Below, piece by piece: positions 60,524 through 64,000 of a DNA stretch of 64,000 nucleotides. The notes beneath the pieces were generated by a model. The model was not told where the DNA came from, made no database searches, and saw only the letters and a program-made list of their open reading frames with translations. How positions within the stretch are numbered: position 1 is the stretch's first letter; every line of letters begins with the position of its first letter. The translations under genes and the position numbers were made by a program. The DNA is from DRPG01 sp964655065. Its GTDB lineage: Bacteria; Myxococcota_A; UBA796; GCA-2862545. Where the stretch lies: contig CAZZLC010000011.1 in NCBI GenBank assembly GCA_964655065.1, positions 62,001 through 126,000 on the forward strand. Reading direction: 5' to 3'.

Positions 60524-61878
60524 TCATGTGGCTTGCACCTGCTGAATCCGCTTGCGTGAAATGTGGATCTCCGCGGCCAGGCCGCCCAGCTCCGACCGGG
60601 AGAGCACCAGATCGCCGCCATGCTGGCGTGCGATCTCCCGGGCGAGGGGCAGTCCGAGGCCCAGTCCCGGGCGGTCGGCGCGCCCGCGGTGGAAGCGCTC
60701 GAACACCCGCTCGCGGATGTCGTCAGCAAGGCCGGGCCCCCCATCCTCGACCGAGACGAAGACCGTGTCGTCGGGATCGGCGCGCTGGACCCGAATGCGG
60801 ACGGGTGCCCCAGGGGCGTGCACCGCGGCATTCCGGAGCAGGTTGCCGATCGCGATGCCGCACAGCGCCGTGTCGACGACGATCTCTGGATCGTCGAGCA
60901 GCTCCAGCGACACCGTGCAGCCCGCCGCGTCCAGGGTGGCGCGCTCACTGGACAGGGCGGCCAGGACCACCGCCGAGGCTCTCTCCGGGGTGTGCTGGCG
61001 GGCAGAGCGTCCTTGTCCGGCGTCCAGGCGCGCAAGGGTGAGCAGGGCTTCGACGAGCTCGCGCAGGCGTGCGGCTTCGTCGTGGGCCGTGCGGAGGGCC
61101 TCCCGGTAGGCCTGGGCATCTCGGTCCTGGCGCAGGGCCAGATCGAGCTCGCCGAGCAGCCGGGTCACGGGGGTCCTGAGCTCGTGCGCGGCATCCGCGA
61201 CGAAGCGTCGCTGGCCCGACGCGGCGGCTTCCAGGCGCTCCAGCAGCCCGTTGGTCGCCTCGAGCACCCGCCGGATCTCCTCGGGACCGTCCACCGCGAC
61301 GCGGGCCCCGACCTCCCGTCCGCCGAGGTCGTCGAGCTGCGCTGCCGCGGTCTGCAGCGGCGCCAGGGCGCGGCGCAGGCCGAAGGCGAGGAGCCCGCCC
61401 AGCAGGGTGGCCGTTAGCAGGGCGATTGCGGTGTAGTACAGGGCAAACGGCCCGACGGCCCGCGCCAGGGTCGGTCGCGGCGCGGACGCGATGAGCAGGG
61501 CGTGGGGGTGGTCTGTCTCAGTGCCGTCCGGCCCCGGGGGCGCATCGAGGGGCTCGGCGACCACCAGCAGCACGCGCTGGCCCCGGGCATCGAGCCAGCG
61601 TGGCCGCTCGTCGGCGAGGGTGGCCCGGGCCAGGGTATCGTCTGCCAGCGGGTTGCCGGGCGCCCAAGGCTGTACCTGGACCGGGGTGAGCAGGTGCTCG
61701 GTGCGCCAGCGCTCCGGGGCGTGCGGGTGCGCCTCAGCGGCGGCTGCGGCAAGCAGCGCCTGGTCGAGGGCGTCCCGGGCCTGGAACCACAGCGCGACCC
61801 CCGTGCCGAGGCCGACCAGCACCAGGGATGCGGCGATTCCGGCCAGGGCGAGCGCGACGACCCGGGTGGACAGCCGCG

Positions 61879-61882
<4 letters not shown>
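60524..61882 (-). CDS. Sensor histidine kinase controlling the efflux system
   Basis: 452 residues. Two membrane helices (about 10-32 and 150-172) flank a periplasmic sensor loop, which is short and lacks His/Cys clusters. Then HAMP, the H box ADAAHELRTPVTRLLGEL (His near 231), the N box AIGNLLRNAAVHA, and G boxes VEDGGPGLADDIRERV and GLGLGLPLAREIARQHGG. ATG 61882 overlaps the regulator stop (ATGA). Resembles CusS/CzcS. Confidence 0.92.
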
Positions 61883-62553
<671 letters not shown>

Positions 62554-62819
62554 GAAGCGAGTGTAGCGCCGCGGTGCGCCCAAGGCGCCGTCGCGCTTCG
62601 CCCCGACGTCGGCATGGTTCCGGGTGGGGACGCCGTCCAAGCGCCACGAATCACGGCGTGTCCCTGCGGCATCCGAGTACGGATTCGCGTCGGGACGTCG
62701 CTCTGGATGAGGACTGCGTGAGGGGCGTCAGTCTTCAACAACCCAGCACCGACCTCACCTTCAGCGCCTCGACCTCCTCCTCCGCGTCGAGCCAGAAAGT
62801 TCCAAAATCATCCAACCAG

Positions 62820-62883
62820 CCCGACCATTCAGAACAAGCCCCTGGACGTCTTCGGATGTCCAGGGGCTTCGTCTTTTCTGGGC
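62820..62883 (+). repeat. Right direct repeat: tRNA-Pro 3' end and terminator
   Basis: Copy of 54890-54953 with three substitutions, preceded by sequence only faintly like a T arm. This would be the outer attachment-site remnant of the island. Confidence 0.9.
62838..62880 (+). terminator. Second copy of the UUCG-capped terminator
   Basis: Same 13-base-pair hairpin as after tRNA-Pro, followed by TTCGTCTTTTCT. No gene ends immediately before it, so it is an orphan terminator carried by the repeat. Confidence 0.85.
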
Positions 62884-62940
62884 GGGTCCGAGTTCGAGAG
62901 GAGCTGCTACCTACATTGAGGCGCTGGATAGTGTTGGTCT

Positions 62941-63120
62941 GGCCGTCCCACGTGGATCCAGGCGCTCGCTGCGGCCGCATCGGACCGGCGCGTCCCGGTG
63001 CTCGACGCTCCGGTGCGGGCTCCACCCGGAGGCGGAACAGGCCGCCCTCGTGTTCCTGGTCGGCGGCCCACAAGCGGCCTTCGACACCGCACGCCCCGTG
63101 CTCGAGCGACGGCTCGGACT
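62941..63120 (+). pseudogene. Remnant of a 6-phosphogluconate/3-hydroxyisobutyrate-dehydrogenase-like gene
   Basis: Two adjacent frames together read like this family: WIQALAAAASDRRVPVLDAP in one frame (around 62953-63006), then ALVFLVGGPQAAFDTARPVL in another (63044 onward). The family pattern is an LAAAA...V.VLDAPV stretch, then a LTFLVGG.EAAFERARPVL-like stretch. A single-base shift separates the halves; N-terminal NAD-binding and C-terminal domains are missing. Confidence 0.5.
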
Positions 63121-63249
63121 CCCTGGTTCATCTCCAAGGAGGGCCCCCACCCTCCGGATTCTGCTCCACCTTCGAGACAGACGTGCGGCACGATCCGGAG
63201 GGCGCCGGGCGCCGCGGCCCGCCATACCGACAGGCCCGTAGGAGGAGAC

Positions 63250-64000
63250 GTGCAGACGATCCCAGAGCGCGCCGATGCCCCGCCGGACGAGGCGCGGTGG
63301 GCGCAGGTCAAAGCCAACGATCCCGCGGCCGACGGCACCTTCGTCTACGCCGTGCTCACGACCGGCATCTACTGCCGACCCTCGTGTCCATCACGCATCC
63401 CCAAGCGCGATAACGTGCGGTTCTACGCCGACCCTGCAGCTGCTGAAGACGCCGGCTACCGCGCGTGCAAGCGCTGCCGTCCGCAGCAGGATGCCGCCAC
63501 GGAGTCCCGCGCCCAGGCCATCGCGCGGGTGTGTCGCCACCTGGATGCGAGTGATCACGTGCCCACCGTCGCCACCCTCGCGGAGCTCGCCGGCATGGCG
63601 CCCTCCACGTTCCACCGGGCGTTCAAGGCGGAGACCGGCGTGACCCCCCGGGCGTATGCCACCGCCTCCGAGCGCAGCCGCATCGTGGATGCGCTCGAAC
63701 GCAACCCACAGATCGGCGACGCCATGTTCGACGCCGGCTTTCGGTCGAGCGGGCGATTCGACGAGCGCACCGAAGACCTGTCGGGCATGACCCCGAGCGC
63801 CTGGAAGCACGGCGGCCGCGATGTCTGGGCGGTCTCGGTCTCGGCCGGCAGTCGACTTCGTCGCCTGCTCCGCGCTCGGCTTCGCCAAGCGCGCCGGCGC
63901 AGAGACCGAGACCGCGGGGTCACCGTGCGCTTTGCGGTGGGTGACTGCTCCTTGGGCTGCGTGCTCGTCGGGTGCACCGAGCGCGGCATCGCCATCATCG
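63250..64000 (+). CDS. ada: Ada-type methylated-DNA repair regulator (3' end off the window)
   Basis: GTG 63250 has GGAGGAGAC immediately upstream. About 250 residues visible. The zinc/methyl-phosphotriester domain has four Cys in YAVLTTGIYCRPSCPSRIP and AGYRACKRCRPQ. Then an AraC-type helix-turn-helix: LAELAGMAPSTFHRAFKAET and GFRSSGRFDE, with GMTPSAWKHGG at its end. Then the start of the O6-alkylguanine transferase domain (VRFAVGDCSLGCVLVGCTERG); its active Cys lies beyond base 64000. About 32 extra residues, very Arg-rich, separate the last two domains. Confidence 0.88.
   Translation, partial: MQTIPERADAPPDEARWAQVKANDPAADGTFVYAVLTTGIYCRPSCPSRIPKRDNVRFYADPAAAEDAGYRACKRCRPQQDAATESRAQAIARVCRHLDASDHVPTVATLAELAGMAPSTFHRAFKAETGVTPRAYATASERSRIVDALERNPQIGDAMFDAGFRSSGRFDERTEDLSGMTPSAWKHGGRDVWAVSVSAGSRLRRLLRARLRQARRRRDRDRGVTVRFAVGDCSLGCVLVGCTERGIAII
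63829..63915. repeat. Palindromic insertion inside ada
   Basis: Perfect 14-base inverted arms (63829-63842 and 63902-63915), with GCCGGC elements just inside each arm. It adds about 32 in-frame codons at the junction between the AraC-like and transferase domains. Confidence 0.7.

Larger units (their letters stand above)
62554..63249. other. Intergenic region at the right edge of the island
   Basis: About 700 bases without an intact gene. From left to right: the response-regulator upstream region, nothing recognisable to 62819, the right repeat and terminator (62820-62883), a frameshifted dehydrogenase remnant (about 62941-63120), and the ada ribosome site GGAGGAGAC. A region of decay and junctions. 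Confidence 0.75.

Noticed and set aside
62735..63073. Minus-strand open frame of 112 residues at the island edge
   Set aside because: It spans the terminator hairpin of the right repeat and has no ribosome site or motif.

Overview
The window is GC-rich, densely packed bacterial DNA. It probably comes from a Myxococcota-type (former delta-proteobacterial) genome. That inference rests on a MopE-like lipoprotein with Asp-rich metal-binding repeats, very long Ser/Thr-kinase-type proteins with Pro-rich linkers, a kinase-NTPase fusion, a twin-arginine pair and a two-subunit AddAB/SbcCD repair set. A run of 100 N at 20747-20846 shows that this is a scaffolded, possibly metagenomic, assembly. Genes are extremely compact: most co-directional pairs overlap by 4-10 bases (GTGA or ATGA), and several convergent pairs overlap at their 3' ends.

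Layout. 1-9935 (minus): one unbroken operon of eight overlapping or closely spaced genes. It starts with a giant membrane-anchored pseudokinase, then a small exported carboxypeptidase-regulatory-like protein, a TPR-type lipoprotein, and a complete oligopeptide-type ABC importer (binding protein, two permeases, two ATPases; the last gene runs off the left edge). 10231-13610 (plus): purH, purD and a coupled unknown gene. 13623-15883: an unknown gene divergent from a KptA/Tpt1-like domain fused to a Nudix hydrolase. 15906-27810 (minus): addB-addA-sbcD-sbcC, a double-strand-break repair operon interrupted only by the assembly gap. 27994-34011: a fused dual ABC ATPase, a tiny exported protein, the MopE-like lipoprotein, ChaC divergent from a macro-domain protein, then tatB-tatC, where TatC carries an extra C-terminal membrane domain. 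34161-39911: a YafJ-type amidotransferase, a TolB-like propeller, a haloalkane-dehalogenase-like hydrolase, a small Cys protein, and a PlsB-like acyltransferase coupled to a GpsA-like protein that lacks its catalytic residues. 39975-47894: a kinase-NTPase, trmL, three large membrane proteins (two probably GT-C-like) and an M15-like peptidase. 47867-54717 (minus): a second, different AddB-AddA pair.

54821-64000: tRNA-Pro(GGG) followed by a strong UUCG-capped terminator. The 3' end of the tRNA plus this terminator is repeated 7.93 kb downstream at 62820-62883. Between the two copies lies a five-gene heavy-metal efflux cassette (response regulator, sensor kinase, outer-membrane factor, periplasmic adaptor, CzcA-type RND pump). 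This has the shape of a tRNA-targeted island that has lost its integrase. Right of it are a frameshifted dehydrogenase remnant and an ada-type gene with a small in-frame palindromic insertion; ada runs off the right edge.

Best candidates for something undescribed are the pseudokinase-headed oligopeptide ABC operon, the KptA-Nudix fusion, the catalytically stripped GpsA-like protein coupled to a PlsB-like acyltransferase, and the tRNA-Pro island with its nested tRNA scars. Starts were chosen from Shine-Dalgarno spacing, overlap pattern and homologous N-termini. All family assignments are by eye from protein motifs, without database searches.
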